In this document: positions 52,839 through 63,720 of the stretch, one piece after another
How the letters are laid out: the number at the start of each line of letters is the position of its first letter
How positions within the stretch are numbered: position 1 is the stretch's first letter
Source: Fluviicola sp. XM-24bin1
Lineage (GTDB): Bacteria > Bacteroidota > Bacteroidia > Flavobacteriales_D > Crocinitomicaceae
Assembly: GCA_003149635.1 (NCBI GenBank)
Contig: QCWI01000014.1
Coordinates: 1 to 64,000 of the forward strand
Reading direction: 5' to 3'
DNA length: 64,000 nucleotides
Notes under the pieces: generated by a model
Told to the model about the DNA's origin: nothing
Seen by the model: the letters and a program-made list of their open reading frames with translations, nothing else
Databases searched by the model: none
Made by a program: the position numbers and the translations under genes

Positions 52839-53909
52839 CTATTTCAGGTACTTTTTAAAGCCTTTGCTCATTTTGTGTTTGATGTTGCCTTTTCCATCAT
52901 CGTAGAGCAAGTAGATCTCCAATTTCAACTCAGGGTGCTTCTTTACAAACTGCATTGCTTTATCCACTCCCATTACCATAAAAGCGGTGGCATAGGCGTC
53001 GGCATCGGCGCAGGAATTCGCAACCACCGTAGCACTGAGCAATGAATGCTGGACTGGTTTGCCCGTTTTAGGATTGATAGTGTGAGAATACTTCACACCG
53101 TCTTTAACGTAAAATTTGCGGTAGTTTCCACTAGTTGCAATGGCCTTGTTCGAAACGTGGATGATCTTATCCAAAACACGCTTGTCCTTCTCTTGCTTGG
53201 GAGAGTCAATACCAATGCGCCATTTCGCATTTTCAGGGTTTTTACCTTTTACAACGATTTCCCCTCCAATTTCTAGGAAGTAATCTTTGATTCCATTATC
53301 GTCCAGGTATTGTGCCAATATATCCACGGACAAACCTTGAGCAATGGCATTGAAATCCAATTTAAAGGATGGGTTTTGCTTGGTAAATGAAACTCGCTTC
53401 CCAGTGAAAACTCCATTGTGAATATCTCCTCCGAATCCAACAAATTCAAGCAGACTATCGATTTCGCGTTGTGAAGGAACGGGAGCATCTTCTTTGAAAA
53501 AGCCCCATGCTTTCACCAATGGAAATACTGTAGGATCGAAAGCTCCTTCGGTTAAGTAGCTAATATGTGAACTTGTTCTAAAACAGGTAGTAAAATACTC
53601 CGAGGGATCGTCAAAGATTACCGTTGTTGAGTCATTGGCATTGTTGATCTGTGAAATGCGCGAAGAATCGATATACGTAGATAAAACCATATCGAAATCG
53701 TGCAGAATGGAATCCAACGCTTCCTTTTGAACGCTTGCATTGGGATCTTTCAGAATTACACTATAGGTAGTACCTTGCGTAGTTCCGCGAATATTTCTCC
53801 AGTCGTTTTCTTCCTGAGATTCTTCTGTGTTGGTTGATGTGCACCCTACAACGAGGCTACTTAGTATGATTAACAAGGTGAGGCCCTTGTGTTTCAGAGT
53901 TCCAAACAT
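52839..53909 (-). CDS. apbE: FAD:protein FMN transferase (ApbE), lipoprotein
   Basis: 356 residues with a lipoprotein signal ([11 protein letters not shown], Cys23). The ApbE fold is shown by [74 protein letters not shown] and [12 protein letters not shown]. ApbE covalently attaches FMN to Ser/Thr of proteins such as NqrB/NqrC and RnfG in the periplasm. No Nqr or Rnf genes are in the window. The ATG lies 53 bases inside the upstream giant gene, an unusually long overlap; a CTG four codons later would shorten it to 41 bases. Confidence 0.92.
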   Translation of the reverse strand: MFGTLKHKGLTLLIILSSLVVGCTSTNTEESQEENDWRNIRGTTQGTTYSVILKDPNASVQKEALDSILHDFDMVLSTYIDSSRISQINNANDSTTVIFDDPSEYFTTCFRTSSHISYLTEGAFDPTVFPLVKAWGFFKEDAPVPSQREIDSLLEFVGFGGDIHNGVFTGKRVSFTKQNPSFKLDFNAIAQGLSVDILAQYLDDNGIKDYFLEIGGEIVVKGKNPENAKWRIGIDSPKQEKDKRVLDKIIHVSNKAIATSGNYRKFYVKDGVKYSHTINPKTGKPVQHSLLSATVVANSCADADAYATAFMVMGVDKAMQFVKKHPELKLEIYLLYDDGKGNIKHKMSKGFKKYLK

Positions 53910-56900
53910 GTTCTGTTACAGCTGTTCCGTTTTTCGAATAAGTAATTCCGACACGTGATTGCGTTCTCACATACACATCGGCATGTCCGTCGATAACAAC
54001 AATTCTTCGCGTTACGACTGCGGTCATCAATCCATTCTGATCGTTTTGAGAGAAATTCTCCTCCGTCACCCCTTCTGGATACTCTTCTCCTAATGAGTTC
54101 GCCACCTTCACTTTCTTTTGAGGCGAGTTGTCAACTTTACTGATCTTAGATGCGTTTCCAGAAAGCTCTTCCGACTTTGCATCCTGACGATCCTGCGTCT
54201 CACGGGTAGTAATTCTCTTCGAATCGGCTAAGAGCTCTTGATTCTGGGCCTGCTTATCCGTTGATGATTTCGTGTTTTCATCGTTGGCCAACTGGATATT
54301 ATCCGTTTGTTTCTGAACTCCAAGACGTTCTTCTTCATCACTAATATCCGAATTCACTTCCACCTGTGTGTTGATGATTTCTTTGTTCGAGTAGGCTTGG
54401 TTCTTATCTTTTCCAGACAGAGCTGCCTGAGCATCTGCCAATTCCTTGTTGTTTTCTTTTAGTACCTCTACAGCTTCCACGCGGCTATCGTCCATACTAC
54501 TCATGTCCGCTCGTGTTTTCTCCTCGTAGGCTTGAATTTGAACATCAGCTTCGATGGCAAAAGTGCGCTCCTCAGCGTTTTGTTCGTTATTTCGATCCAC
54601 GATCTCCGTCTCCATATCACGCAACATCACACCGTTTTCAGCAATGGCTTCGGCGTCTTCCTCGGCTTTCGTAGAATACTTCTTCTCAATATCGTCGATG
54701 GCTAAATTTGCATCCCAAACATCTACAGATTCCGAAGTTCCCAAATCGTAGTTCGCTGTTTGGATTTCCGTATTGATCACCTTTACGCTTTCGTTATTGT
54801 CACCCGATATTTGTGCGTCTTCCGCCGTTTTGTAATCTACGTTCTCGTACACTTCATCGATAACAGTTTGAGAAGTATGATTTTCTTCAAAATCTTCTTT
54901 CGTACGAGTATCATTCTCTTCATTAACATCCGCAACAATTGCTACAACTTCATTGCGCACTTCATCGCGTTCTTTCGTGTCATCAATATTCTCGCTAATG
55001 ACTTGCTCTTTTACTACCGTCAATTTCTCATCGGCAGAAATATTGCTGTCATAGTCAGTTGTTGCTTCCGCTCTAAAAGCTTCATCTAATGCTTTATCGT
55101 AAGCATCCATCGTCTCCGAATTGTCGCGATACACATTGATATCTTCTCCGTACTCCAACGCTACTCCATCCACGATATTCGTCAACTGCTCCTGATCACT
55201 GATGTTTACATTGTAATCCATGGCGGTCTCGTCGCTTCGAATATCGCTCAACTCCTCTTTGGCTTCTTTCATGATGTCAGCATTTTCGTTTTGCTGCATC
55301 ACAGCACCCTCAGAATAAGCATCTGCTTCTGCCAATGATTTCACCAATTCCTGACGTGCATCATCGCGCTCATCTGCCTTCTGAGCATTGCGTGCATCAA
55401 TTTCTTCTTCCGCTTGATCGAATTTGGATTGCAATTTTACTTGCTCTGTTTTCGCACGCTCATCTTCTGCTTCAGCGAACAATGCTTGTCCATCCAATAA
55501 GGATCCGTTGATCGGTGTTCCCAAATCTTCCAGTTTCGCTGATGCTACCCTGGTTGGATTCAAGATCGCTTCGATTTCGGCCAATTTCTTTTTCGGATAT
55601 GGATCATCATCCTTCATCCCTACAGCGTTCGTATAGCGCTCCTTCGCCTTCTCGTAATTCTCTTCTTCAAAGTTCGCATCCGCTGCTTCGATCAATTTTT
55701 GGTATTGCTTTTCGAACAATGCGATGGATTTGGCTTTTTCACGCTTCACACATTCATCCACACGTGATATTGCGTAGGCATCCGTAGAAATGATCGCCAA
55801 TGCCTCCTCGTACTTATGCTTCGCATCCAAATAGGCTTCGTCATCGAACAAGTCATCCGCTTCAGCAATCTTCGCGTCAAATTGATTTCTCAAAGCAAGA
55901 TCCGCAGCATTCTTATTTGCGATATCATCCAAAATCTGTTGGATTTCATCGATTTTGTCTTGCGCTGCCTGATCTCCGTCTTTAGCCGACAATGCACTCT
56001 GGAAGGCAGTTAAAGCAGCTTCGTAGTCTTTTCCGTCCTGCTTGTTCTGCCCTTTCTCCATGTACTCACGGTACAATGCTTCACGCTCCTCTAACGAAGC
56101 TATGTTCGAAATGATTCCATTAATCTCTTCGATTTTATCTTTCGGTTCTTGCTCGTTTTCCTTCAGGATAGCAGCCTCCTTGTATTCTTCGAGTGCTTTA
56201 TCGTACTTCTGATCGTCGAAGAGTGTCTGACCTTCCTCCATGCGCTTCGCATAATCCGCATCGCGTTTTTTGTACAACTTAATACGATCGCGCAATTCTT
56301 TGATCTGTTGCTTGTGCTCCTCTCCTTTCACGAGATTCTCGGTCAAATCGAGAATCGACGAACCGCGGTCGTAATCTCCACCTTCGATCTTCTCCTCCGC
56401 AATTCTCAAGTTCTTTTCGATGGCCTTATTTTCAGCATCTTTATCGCTTCTTGACAACTCCTCTGCGTTCTTTGCCTTCTCCGACCATTCCGGATCGGTA
56501 GGTTTCACTTTACCAGCCGCATTGTACGCTTCAATTGCCTTCGTATATTCTTTTGCTGCAACAAGTTCATCTCCCTTGTCCAATTTCTCACGATACTCCT
56601 GATCCAATTTCGATTGCGCTTCTGAATCCTTCATGCGCTGCTCCGCTTCGGCAATTCGCTGATCAGGAATTTCCGATTCCGACTTCAGGTTTTTGGCTTC
56701 CTTGAACTTCTCAATTGCTTCCTCATACTGACTGCTATTGATCAATTCATCCCCGGCATCGATCAATGCGTTAAATTCAGCTTCTTGCTCGTTTTGCTGT
56801 GCCGCCAAAGCTTCAGCCGCTGCAATGTCTTCCAAGGCTTTTTCCAACTCAGCATCGCTCTTGATTTCCAATGCCTCATTGATTTTCGCCTTCGCTTCTT

Positions 56901-59613
56901 GATACTTTTCCTGGTCTTTTAAAGCAAGTCCGTCTGTTTTTAACTCATTGAAACGCGCTTCTTGTTCTGCCATGGCATTTGCATCTTCAATCGCCTGATT
57001 CGTTTTGTTCAAACCAGCAAGAGCCTCTTCATTTTCTGAGTCTTTTTCCAATGCCTCTTCGAACTTCGCTTTCGCTTCTTCGTACTTACCATCGCCATAG
57101 AACGCCTCCCCATCAAGGATTAAGCTGTTCACTTCAGCTGCTAATGCTGCATCACCTTGCGCTGCGTCGATTTCGTCAATCTTCGCTTGAACCTCACTGT
57201 CCTCTTTTAATGAAAGTGCTTCTCTTAGCTTCGATTTCGCTTCTTCGTATTTTTCCTCATCGGCCAGAGCAAATCCTTCCTCTTTCAATTTCTGGAAGGC
57301 CTCTTCTTTCTCCGCTGCACTTTTCTGGTTCGCTAATTCGTTATTGATCTTTTCAATTTCAGCGAGGGCGGTTTCATTATCAGATTCAATGTTCAATACA
57401 GCCTCATACTTACCTTTTGCATCTTCTAGACTTCCAGCTTCGTACAAAGACTTTCCTTCTTCTAACAACGCAATAACTTCCGCTTGCTCCCCAAGGATCG
57501 CATCAATTTCATCAATCTTGCCTTGGGCATAATCTGGCTCGTCTGTATATGTCAATGCCTCTTCGAACTTAGCTTTGGCCGTAGTATAATCCTCTACACC
57601 CAATGCTGTTTCTCCAGCACTAATAGCTTCTTCGTATTTCTGCTTGCGCTCTGCAGCCGCCTCACCTTCAGAAATCTTCGTATCAATCTCAGCAATTCTT
57701 CCATTGGAGTAAGAAGGATCGTCAGCAAATGTCAATGCCTCCTCGTACTTCGCTTTGGACTCAGACCAGCTCTCTGCATCAAAAAATTGATCTGCAGCTG
57801 CGATTGCCGCTTCGTAATTGGCCTTTTTTTCTTCAGCAGCCTGTTGATCCGCTAGCAAGGCATCAATTTCCGCGATTTTCGTTGGAGGGATGTCACTCGT
57901 GCCGTCTAATTGCTGAGCTTCTTCGAATTTCGCTTTCGAGTCTTCCAATTTCTCGGCTTCCATCAAAGAAGTTGCTTCTGCTATCAATGCTTCGAACTGT
58001 TCTTTAACGGCTTCAGCGTTTTTCAGCGCCTCAAGTTTGGCCTCGGCATCTGCCAATTTGCCTTCTACTTCAGTATCTCCTTTGATCTCTAAAGCTTCTT
58101 TGTACTTAGAGATTCCCGTTTCAAAATCCTCCGAGCCAACGGCGTCATCTCCTTCAGCCACTAAAGCATTGAATTGTTCTTCAGCCGCAGCATTGGCTTC
58201 CATTTCAGCCTTTAATTTCTCCGCTTCTTCTTTTTTCGCGATTGCCGTTTCGTTTTCAGCCTCCAAGCCGAGTACTTCGTCGTAATTGGCAATGGCATCA
58301 TCGAATTTCTTATCATCGATGTTTTGCTGACCCGCTGCTAACAACTCCTCGATTTTCTTCGTTTGCTCCTCAGCAGCTTGAATTTCGTCTAGTTTCTCTT
58401 GGGCTAAATCTCTTCTTCCTTTCGCGTATGAAGACGCGGACTCAATACCCATAGCAATTTCATACTGCTCTACAGCCGTTTTCCAATCTTCCGCATCAAA
58501 GGCCGCATCACCAGCTGCGATTGCTTCTTCGTATTGTTTTTTGAGTTCCTCGGCTGCCTTCTCCGCTTCTAATTTCTCTGCAAGTTCCGCCAACTTATCC
58601 TTTGGATATTGCTCGGAAGGCTTCAACTCGGTCGCTTCCTGATACGCATCACGAGCCGCTTTCCAGCTGCTTTGCCCCATGAAAATATCCGCACGTTTGA
58701 TGGCTGCATCATATGCCGCTTGTGCTTCTTGTTCTTTGGCCAATTGTTCCAACTGCGTCTTTAAATCAGCAATTTGATCTTTTGGATATTGTTCTGCTGG
58801 CTTTTTGGAAGACGCTTCTTCGTAGCGCTTAATCGCTGTTTCCAAGTCACCTTGATCTCTCAATTGATCCGCTGCCGAAATTAAGGCATCGTATTCACCT
58901 TGTGCTTGCTCTGCAGCCAATGCTTCTTCTTTCGCAGCAGCAATTAACGCATCCAATTCCACAATACGATCCGACGGATATTGCTCTGTAGGCTTATAAT
59001 TCAGTGCTTCTTCGTAAAAACCAAGCGCCTCTTCCCAGTTCTCTTGATTGTATGCCGCATCGGCCTTCGCTATTGCGTCGGCATAGTTCTTTTCAAGTTC
59101 GGCTTCTTTGTTTTCGGCGTCTGCTAGTAAGTCCGCGATTCTCTTCCGCATGGCACCTGCTGCGCCAGAATCGAGACGAGGTTGGAAGTTTCGTGTATCC
59201 CAATCGAAACTCGCTACCGGTTCTGTTTCCAAGAAATCGAAATTTACGTTGGGTCTTTCAGCGAAAATCTCGATATCAAGCTTCTCTACAGGACGATAGT
59301 CTCCAGGAGGAATATCTTCATCGTTCATTTTTGAGAAATCGAATTTGATCTTTTTAGTCACCATTCCTCCTTTTCGGAAAACGACGAAGAATGCGGTACC
59401 GTAATTGATATTGCTGACGAGGCTATATTTTCCGTTCGAAGCGGACGTAGCAGAGGCCACATTTCCACCATTTTGTTCGATACTGATTGTTACTCCGCCT
59501 TCCGCGGCACCATTATCTTGATTAGTCACCTTCCCTTTAAATTGAAAAGGGTGTTCCTGCGACCACCCAAAAATGGCCGTAAACAACGCGAAAACGAGTA
59601 TAAAATATTTCAT
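53857..59613 (-). CDS. Giant secreted TPR-like repeat protein (1918 residues)
   Basis: A signal peptide ([19 protein letters not shown]) is followed by a CarboxypepD_reg-like beta-sandwich (residues about 22-125, [19 protein letters not shown]). Residues about 178-1390 are 20 degenerate repeats of 57-64 residues, each of the form (Y/F)xxAIxxADxxFxxExWxxAxxxYxxAxxxKPxxxYPxxxIxEI, i.e. a TPR-like hairpin plus a long helix. Residues 1390-1830 are acidic, helical and partly repetitive ([20 protein letters not shown]). The C-terminal domain has [16 protein letters not shown] and [17 protein letters not shown]. The size and composition suggest a long periplasmic or surface alpha-helical fibre. Function unknown; shorter relatives occur in Flavobacteriales. 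It overlaps apbE. Confidence 0.85.
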   Translation of the reverse strand: MKYFILVFALFTAIFGWSQEHPFQFKGKVTNQDNGAAEGGVTISIEQNGGNVASATSASNGKYSLVSNINYGTAFFVVFRKGGMVTKKIKFDFSKMNDEDIPPGDYRPVEKLDIEIFAERPNVNFDFLETEPVASFDWDTRNFQPRLDSGAAGAMRKRIADLLADAENKEAELEKNYADAIAKADAAYNQENWEEALGFYEEALNYKPTEQYPSDRIVELDALIAAAKEEALAAEQAQGEYDALISAADQLRDQGDLETAIKRYEEASSKKPAEQYPKDQIADLKTQLEQLAKEQEAQAAYDAAIKRADIFMGQSSWKAARDAYQEATELKPSEQYPKDKLAELAEKLEAEKAAEELKKQYEEAIAAGDAAFDAEDWKTAVEQYEIAMGIESASSYAKGRRDLAQEKLDEIQAAEEQTKKIEELLAAGQQNIDDKKFDDAIANYDEVLGLEAENETAIAKKEEAEKLKAEMEANAAAEEQFNALVAEGDDAVGSEDFETGISKYKEALEIKGDTEVEGKLADAEAKLEALKNAEAVKEQFEALIAEATSLMEAEKLEDSKAKFEEAQQLDGTSDIPPTKIAEIDALLADQQAAEEKKANYEAAIAAADQFFDAESWSESKAKYEEALTFADDPSYSNGRIAEIDTKISEGEAAAERKQKYEEAISAGETALGVEDYTTAKAKFEEALTYTDEPDYAQGKIDEIDAILGEQAEVIALLEEGKSLYEAGSLEDAKGKYEAVLNIESDNETALAEIEKINNELANQKSAAEKEEAFQKLKEEGFALADEEKYEEAKSKLREALSLKEDSEVQAKIDEIDAAQGDAALAAEVNSLILDGEAFYGDGKYEEAKAKFEEALEKDSENEEALAGLNKTNQAIEDANAMAEQEARFNELKTDGLALKDQEKYQEAKAKINEALEIKSDAELEKALEDIAAAEALAAQQNEQEAEFNALIDAGDELINSSQYEEAIEKFKEAKNLKSESEIPDQRIAEAEQRMKDSEAQSKLDQEYREKLDKGDELVAAKEYTKAIEAYNAAGKVKPTDPEWSEKAKNAEELSRSDKDAENKAIEKNLRIAEEKIEGGDYDRGSSILDLTENLVKGEEHKQQIKELRDRIKLYKKRDADYAKRMEEGQTLFDDQKYDKALEEYKEAAILKENEQEPKDKIEEINGIISNIASLEEREALYREYMEKGQNKQDGKDYEAALTAFQSALSAKDGDQAAQDKIDEIQQILDDIANKNAADLALRNQFDAKIAEADDLFDDEAYLDAKHKYEEALAIISTDAYAISRVDECVKREKAKSIALFEKQYQKLIEAADANFEEENYEKAKERYTNAVGMKDDDPYPKKKLAEIEAILNPTRVASAKLEDLGTPINGSLLDGQALFAEAEDERAKTEQVKLQSKFDQAEEEIDARNAQKADERDDARQELVKSLAEADAYSEGAVMQQNENADIMKEAKEELSDIRSDETAMDYNVNISDQEQLTNIVDGVALEYGEDINVYRDNSETMDAYDKALDEAFRAEATTDYDSNISADEKLTVVKEQVISENIDDTKERDEVRNEVVAIVADVNEENDTRTKEDFEENHTSQTVIDEVYENVDYKTAEDAQISGDNNESVKVINTEIQTANYDLGTSESVDVWDANLAIDDIEKKYSTKAEEDAEAIAENGVMLRDMETEIVDRNNEQNAEERTFAIEADVQIQAYEEKTRADMSSMDDSRVEAVEVLKENNKELADAQAALSGKDKNQAYSNKEIINTQVEVNSDISDEEERLGVQKQTDNIQLANDENTKSSTDKQAQNQELLADSKRITTRETQDRQDAKSEELSGNASKISKVDNSPQKKVKVANSLGEEYPEGVTEENFSQNDQNGLMTAVVTRRIVVIDGHADVYVRTQSRVGITYSKNGTAVTEHVWNSETQGPHLVNHTK

Positions 59614-59661
59614 GCCTCTCTATTTAAACGTTATCCTGTACAACCAGTTACAGAAATGGTT

Positions 59662-59669
59662 TAAATTTG
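59662..59669 (+). promoter_or_regulatory. Candidate -7 element for the FAD oxidoreductase gene
   Basis: TAAATTTG matches TAnnTTTG 46 bases before the ATG. There is no clear -33 TTG. Confidence 0.35.
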
Positions 59670-59715
59670 ATCGAATTAATTAACAAATATGCGAAAATAG
59701 TTCCGATTTGGGGCT

Positions 59716-60864
59716 ATGAAAACCATGCTAAACGGAGCTACATTCAGTTATTGGGAACGCAAGCACTTTTTTGATTCTTGTGATGCAATCGTTATTGGTG
59801 CAGGCATTGTAGGATATAGTACTGCCCTTCATTTCAAACGTTCAAATCCAAATGCGAAAGTCTTAATTCTTGAACGAGGACTTCTCCCTTCTGGAGCAAG
59901 TTCTAAGAATGCAGGATTCGCTTGTTTTGGAAGTCCGACGGAGTTAGCCGATGATTTACAGCGTTTTGACGTGACAACCGTTTGGGATACCGTAGCACTT
60001 CGCTTGGAGGGATTGCGCTATTTGGAAGAGATTATCGGTGGTAAAAACATGGATCTTCAGACCAACGGCTCGTGGGATTTAATTCGCAAGGATGAAAATG
60101 ACATTCAACGTGAAATTTTAGAGCAATTGCCCGATTTCAATGCTGCTTTAGAGAAAATATCTGGAGAGAAAAATGTTTATTCTTGGGACGATCAAGTGAA
60201 CGCGAAGTTCGGATTCCAAGGAGTTTCTGGCGGATTTAACAATCGGCTGGAAGGACAAATTGACACTTCGAAAATGAATGCGGTGTATTATCAGCGCGTG
60301 ATAGATGCAGGAATTTCCGTTTTGTTTGGAGTCTCAGCGAATACTATTACATCTGGCGTAAATGAAGTTGTAGTCGACACGAATCTGGGTGAAATCAAAG
60401 CAGGAAAGGTCGCCATTTGTACCAATGGATTTGCGAAGCAGTTTCTACCAGAAGATGACATCGCCCCAGCCAGAGCACAAGTTTTGATCACAAATCCTAT
60501 TAAAAGTTTGCCATTCGAAGGCACTTTCCATTATCAGAAAGGCTATTACTATTTCAGAAATATTAATGGTCGCGTTTTATTGGGCGGTGGTCGAAATCTT
60601 GACTTTGAAGGTGAAACGACCACAGATATTGCCACATCTGATCAAATTCAATCAGCACTACACGCTTTACTGGAGGAAGTCATTTTACCAGAAACACCTT
60701 TCACCATTGAACACACCTGGGCCGGTGTCATGGGCGTTGGTGACACAAAAAAACCGATTGTGAAAGAGTTGCACCACCATGTATTCTGCGGTGTTCGACT
60801 GGGAGGAATGGGAGTTGCCATTGGCTCACTCGTCGGTAAACAAGTTGCACAAATGATGGAATAA
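59716..60864 (+). CDS. DAO-family FAD-dependent amine/amino-acid oxidoreductase
   Basis: 382 residues. The FAD-binding motif is AIVIGAGIVGYSTALHFKR (around residues 25-43), with ILERGLLPSGASSKNAGFACFG as the family's second block. The C-terminal flavin contact region is HTWAGVMGVGDTKKPIV and GVRLGGMGVAIGSLVG. Relatives oxidise glycine, sarcosine, D-amino acids or similar amines. The gene precedes gcvT by 77 bases on the same strand; sarcosine and dimethylglycine dehydrogenases combine a DAO and a GcvT-like domain in one chain, so a link to one-carbon metabolism is plausible but not shown. Confidence 0.82.
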   Translation: MKTMLNGATFSYWERKHFFDSCDAIVIGAGIVGYSTALHFKRSNPNAKVLILERGLLPSGASSKNAGFACFGSPTELADDLQRFDVTTVWDTVALRLEGLRYLEEIIGGKNMDLQTNGSWDLIRKDENDIQREILEQLPDFNAALEKISGEKNVYSWDDQVNAKFGFQGVSGGFNNRLEGQIDTSKMNAVYYQRVIDAGISVLFGVSANTITSGVNEVVVDTNLGEIKAGKVAICTNGFAKQFLPEDDIAPARAQVLITNPIKSLPFEGTFHYQKGYYYFRNINGRVLLGGGRNLDFEGETTTDIATSDQIQSALHALLEEVILPETPFTIEHTWAGVMGVGDTKKPIVKELHHHVFCGVRLGGMGVAIGSLVGKQVAQMME

Positions 60865-60941
60865 GCGTGAATTTTTCGCTTGGCTGTTTTCCAGTATTTC
60901 TTTATCGTTAAATTTACCTCCAAATTTTAAGGACGTAAACG

Positions 60942-62030
60942 ATGAAGAATACAGCATTATCACACATACATGAGGGATTAGGCGCGAAGATGGTGCCATT
61001 TGCAGGATACAACATGCCTGTACAATATGAGGGGGTGAACGTAGAACACGAAACGGTTCGTGAAGCAGTAGGTGTGTTTGATGTTTCGCACATGGGAGAG
61101 TTTTTATTGACTGGCCCGGGCGCGTTGGATTTGATCCAAAAAGTGACAACGAACGATGCTTCTGTGATGGAAATCGGTCGTGCTCAGTACAGCTGTATGC
61201 CGAACGGAAATGGCGGAATCGTAGACGATTTGATCATTTACAGAATTAAAGAGGAGCAATACCTACTTGTTGTGAACGCTTCTAACATTGAAAAAGACTG
61301 GGATTGGATTTCCAAGCACAATTCGTTCGACGTTGAAATGCGCAACTTGTCCGATGAGTATTCATTATTAGCGATCCAAGGGCCAAAAGCGGTTGAAGCG
61401 ATGCAATCTTTGACATCCATCGATCTATCGGCAATTAAATACTACCACTTTGAAGTAGCTGATTTTGCTGGAATTGAACACGTAATTATTTCTGCAACTG
61501 GATATACAGGTAGCGGTGGATTTGAAATCTACTGCAAGAACGATGAAGCCGAGAAGGTTTGGAACAAAGTATTTGAAGCTGGAAAACATTTCGGGATTCA
61601 ACCGATTGGATTGGCAGCCCGAGATACATTGCGATTGGAAATGGGATTCTGTTTGTACGGAAACGACATCGACGATACTACCTCTCCATTAGAAGCTGGA
61701 TTGGGATGGATTACCAAATTGCAGAAAGAAGCTGATTTCGTTGATAAAGAACGTTTGACAGCATTGAAAGCGAACGGTGTTGAACGTAAATTGGTTGCGT
61801 TTGAAATGATAGACCGTGGAATTCCACGTCACGACTACGAAATTGCAGATGCCAATGACAATATCATCGGTCGCGTTACTTCCGGAACAATGTCTCCTTC
61901 AATGAAAAAGGCAATCGGTCTTGGTTATGTTACTGTAGATCACAGCAAAGTTGATTCTGAGGTGTACATCAAGGTGCGTAACAAGTCTTTGAAGGCTCAG
62001 GTAGTGAAACTTCCTTTCTACAGAAAGTAA
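60942..62030 (+). CDS. gcvT: Glycine cleavage system T protein (aminomethyltransferase)
   Basis: 362 residues, the usual GcvT length. It passes the methylene group from lipoyl-H protein to tetrahydrofolate, releasing ammonia. Signature segments are [36 protein letters not shown] (Asp and folate contact), [31 protein letters not shown] and [21 protein letters not shown]. The remaining glycine cleavage genes are not nearby, which is common in this phylum. RBS-like AAGGA lies about 12 bases upstream. Confidence 0.97.
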   Translation: MKNTALSHIHEGLGAKMVPFAGYNMPVQYEGVNVEHETVREAVGVFDVSHMGEFLLTGPGALDLIQKVTTNDASVMEIGRAQYSCMPNGNGGIVDDLIIYRIKEEQYLLVVNASNIEKDWDWISKHNSFDVEMRNLSDEYSLLAIQGPKAVEAMQSLTSIDLSAIKYYHFEVADFAGIEHVIISATGYTGSGGFEIYCKNDEAEKVWNKVFEAGKHFGIQPIGLAARDTLRLEMGFCLYGNDIDDTTSPLEAGLGWITKLQKEADFVDKERLTALKANGVERKLVAFEMIDRGIPRHDYEIADANDNIIGRVTSGTMSPSMKKAIGLGYVTVDHSKVDSEVYIKVRNKSLKAQVVKLPFYRK

Positions 62031-62036
62031 TTTCTC

Positions 62037-62873
62037 GTGGGGTTCTTTGATTTTTTTCAATCCAAAAGAACTCCAAAGTTTGCCAGTGCATTTACACTGG
62101 AATGGCGCGCCTATCTCAATGATAAGGTGCAATTCTACCGGTCGCTATATGATGATGAAAAGCGTCAATTTGAAGATCGTGTACTTCAATTTCTGAATAC
62201 AACGGAGATTACAGGAATCCAAACGGATGTACAAGACGAAGATCGACTATTGATTGGTGCCAGTGCAATCATTCCTATTTTCGCTTTTCCCAAATGGGAA
62301 TATTTCAAATTGAAAGAAGTACTCCTCTACCCTGCTCATTTCGATTTCGAGCACAACATTGGTCAACGCGTTGAAGATGTCGCCATTCTCGGTATGGTTG
62401 GATAAGGTTATATGGATGGTAAGATGATCGTTTCTCGCAAAGCCCTTCATTTAGGGTTTGACAATGAGGAAGATAAACGAAATACAGCCATACATGAATT
62501 CGTTCACCTGATCGATAAGGCGGATGGAAAAATTGATGGGATTCCAGAACGTCTCATGCATCGTGAGAACGTTATTCCCTGGATTCATTTGATTGACAAA
62601 AAGATTGATGAAATCCTAGAAAACGAAAGTGATATTCATCGTTATGGCGCTACGAATCGTGCTGAGTTCATGGCAGTGATTTCTGAGTATTTCTTCGAGT
62701 GACCGAAATTATTGGAAGAGAATCACCCGGAATTGTATCATGTTCTTGAAGACATCTTTGAACACGAAATGTCTGACAGAAAACTGGTAGAAAAAATCGA
62801 GCCCGTACGTCACTTTGAACCTTGTCCGTGTGGGAGTGGGAAAAAGTTTCAGGAGTGTTGTATGAAGGGTTAA
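62037..62873 (+). pseudogene. mtfA: MtfA-like zinc peptidase (M90) with SEC-C tail, interrupted by two in-frame stops
   Basis: One continuous frame of 278 codons from the GTG at 62037 to the TAA at 62871-62873, interrupted by TAA at codon 123 (62403-62405) and TGA at codon 222 (62700-62702), with no frameshift. It reads GFFDFFQ, AFTLEWRAYLNDKVQFYRSL, LGMVG-stop-GYMDGKMIVSRKAL, TAIHEFVHLIDKADG (zinc motif His153-Glu154-x-x-His157), YGATNRAEFMAV, EYFFE-stop-PKLLEENHPELY, and a SEC-C zinc motif CPCGSGKKFQECC (263-275). MtfA-family peptidases have this core. The flanking residues suggest that GGN or similar became TAA and CGA became TGA. It is either a young pseudogene or has read-through or sequencing errors. 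Confidence 0.8.
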
Positions 62874-62883
62874 ATAAAGACGA

Positions 62884-62946
62884 AAAGAGAAAAGAAAGAA
62901 GACTATTACCTAGTGAGAAGTGAAAAGTCAGAAGTCAAGAGGAAGA
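62884..62946. repeat. Purine-rich low-complexity spacer
   Basis: GAAGTGAAAAGTCAGAAGTCAA-type sequence. A similar sequence in inverted orientation lies at 63318-63352, on the other side of the next gene. Confidence 0.5.
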
Positions 62947-62949
62947 GTT

Positions 62950-63282
62950 TTACCTCGTTCTTTCTAGACCGCAACGATTTATAAATTCCTTTACAACATC
63001 CGCGAACTCTTGCTTGTACTCTCTATGAGCATTGTACTTCCAACTAACGCCGTTTTCTTTAACAATTTTGAAAGTACGGGCATCATACGTGGACATGAAG
63101 AAAGACCAAACGCCCATTCCGAACCACCAGCGGTCTCTATAATGATAGTAGTCGATTTTAACGACTTCAGAATACTTGAACGAACGAAACTCCCAATAAT
63201 CCATGGCTTTGACCTCAAAATAGTCTTCACGGAACCGAATGACGGGAAAGCCGCTTTTATTAAATTCTTTCAATGGAATCAT
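62950..63282 (-). CDS. Small hypothetical protein
   Basis: 110 residues, aromatic-rich and basic (KIDYYHYRDRWWFGMGVWSFF), with one weakly hydrophobic segment. The pattern of beta-strands followed by a C-terminal helix (EYKQEFADVVKEFINRCG) resembles small PH-like or DUF domains, but I cannot name a family. It is bracketed by inverted low-complexity spacers and by a copy of the hairpin repeat. Confidence 0.6.
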   Translation of the reverse strand: MIPLKEFNKSGFPVIRFREDYFEVKAMDYWEFRSFKYSEVVKIDYYHYRDRWWFGMGVWSFFMSTYDARTFKIVKENGVSWKYNAHREYKQEFADVVKEFINRCGLERTR

Positions 63283-63290
63283 TTAATAAT

Positions 63291-63325
63291 GAAAAGTGCA
63301 TTTCGAGAGCCTCAGCGTACTTTTC
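63291..63325 (+). repeat. Intergenic hairpin, copy D of the TTCGAGnGCCTCAG family
   Basis: Arms GAAAAGT (63291-63297) and ACTTTTC (63319-63325) enclose the core TTCGAGAGCCTCAG (63302-63315). Confidence 0.65.
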
Positions 63326-63354
63326 ACTTTTGACTTCCTTACTTCTTTCTCCTT

Positions 63355-63663
63355 CTACAGAGACTTAAACCATTCCTGGAATTGTGCTCCGAGGACTGGG
63401 ATTTCTTTCTTCTCGCCGCTGGTAGCACATACCAAGCTTACGATCCAAAGGGCTACAACTCCCAGATAAATCAACCAACCAATAATAGGAATGATCGCAA
63501 TTATGGAACCGACGATCCCCATGATTAACAATCCTAACATTTGACGGATATAGAAACTTGCGTAATCGTCTTTCTTTTCGCCATTTTGTACCACAGCGAT
63601 AATCCAGCCGATTAATGTAATGTGTGCGATAATTGCGCGCGTTTTTCCTTCTTCAGTTACCAT
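63355..63663 (-). CDS. Small membrane protein, DUF4870/Tic20-like
   Basis: 102 residues with three hydrophobic segments (about residues 10-26, 45-62 and 64-84). The opening RAIIAHITLIGWIIAVV and the following FYIRQMLGLLIMGIV resemble the DUF4870 family of small membrane proteins of unknown function. Single gene, on the same strand as the upstream MFS gene (57 bases between them). Confidence 0.65.
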   Translation of the reverse strand: MVTEEGKTRAIIAHITLIGWIIAVVQNGEKKDDYASFYIRQMLGLLIMGIVGSIIAIIPIIGWLIYLGVVALWIVSLVCATSGEKKEIPVLGAQFQEWFKSL

Positions 63664-63720
63664 AATGCGTGTATTTGGGTTGATTCAGGTTTGAAAATAA
63701 CAAATTTTCTAATGATCGGA

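Noticed and set aside
54554-59664. Many plus-strand ORFs of 60-123 residues opposite the giant repeat gene
   Set aside because: They are antisense shadows of a long, repetitive, codon-biased gene and recur with its repeat period.
62884-63352. Possible insertion element carrying the 110-residue gene, bounded by inverted purine-rich sequences
   Set aside because: The inverted similarity is only low-complexity GAAGT/AAAAGT words, without defined ends, target duplication or a transposase.
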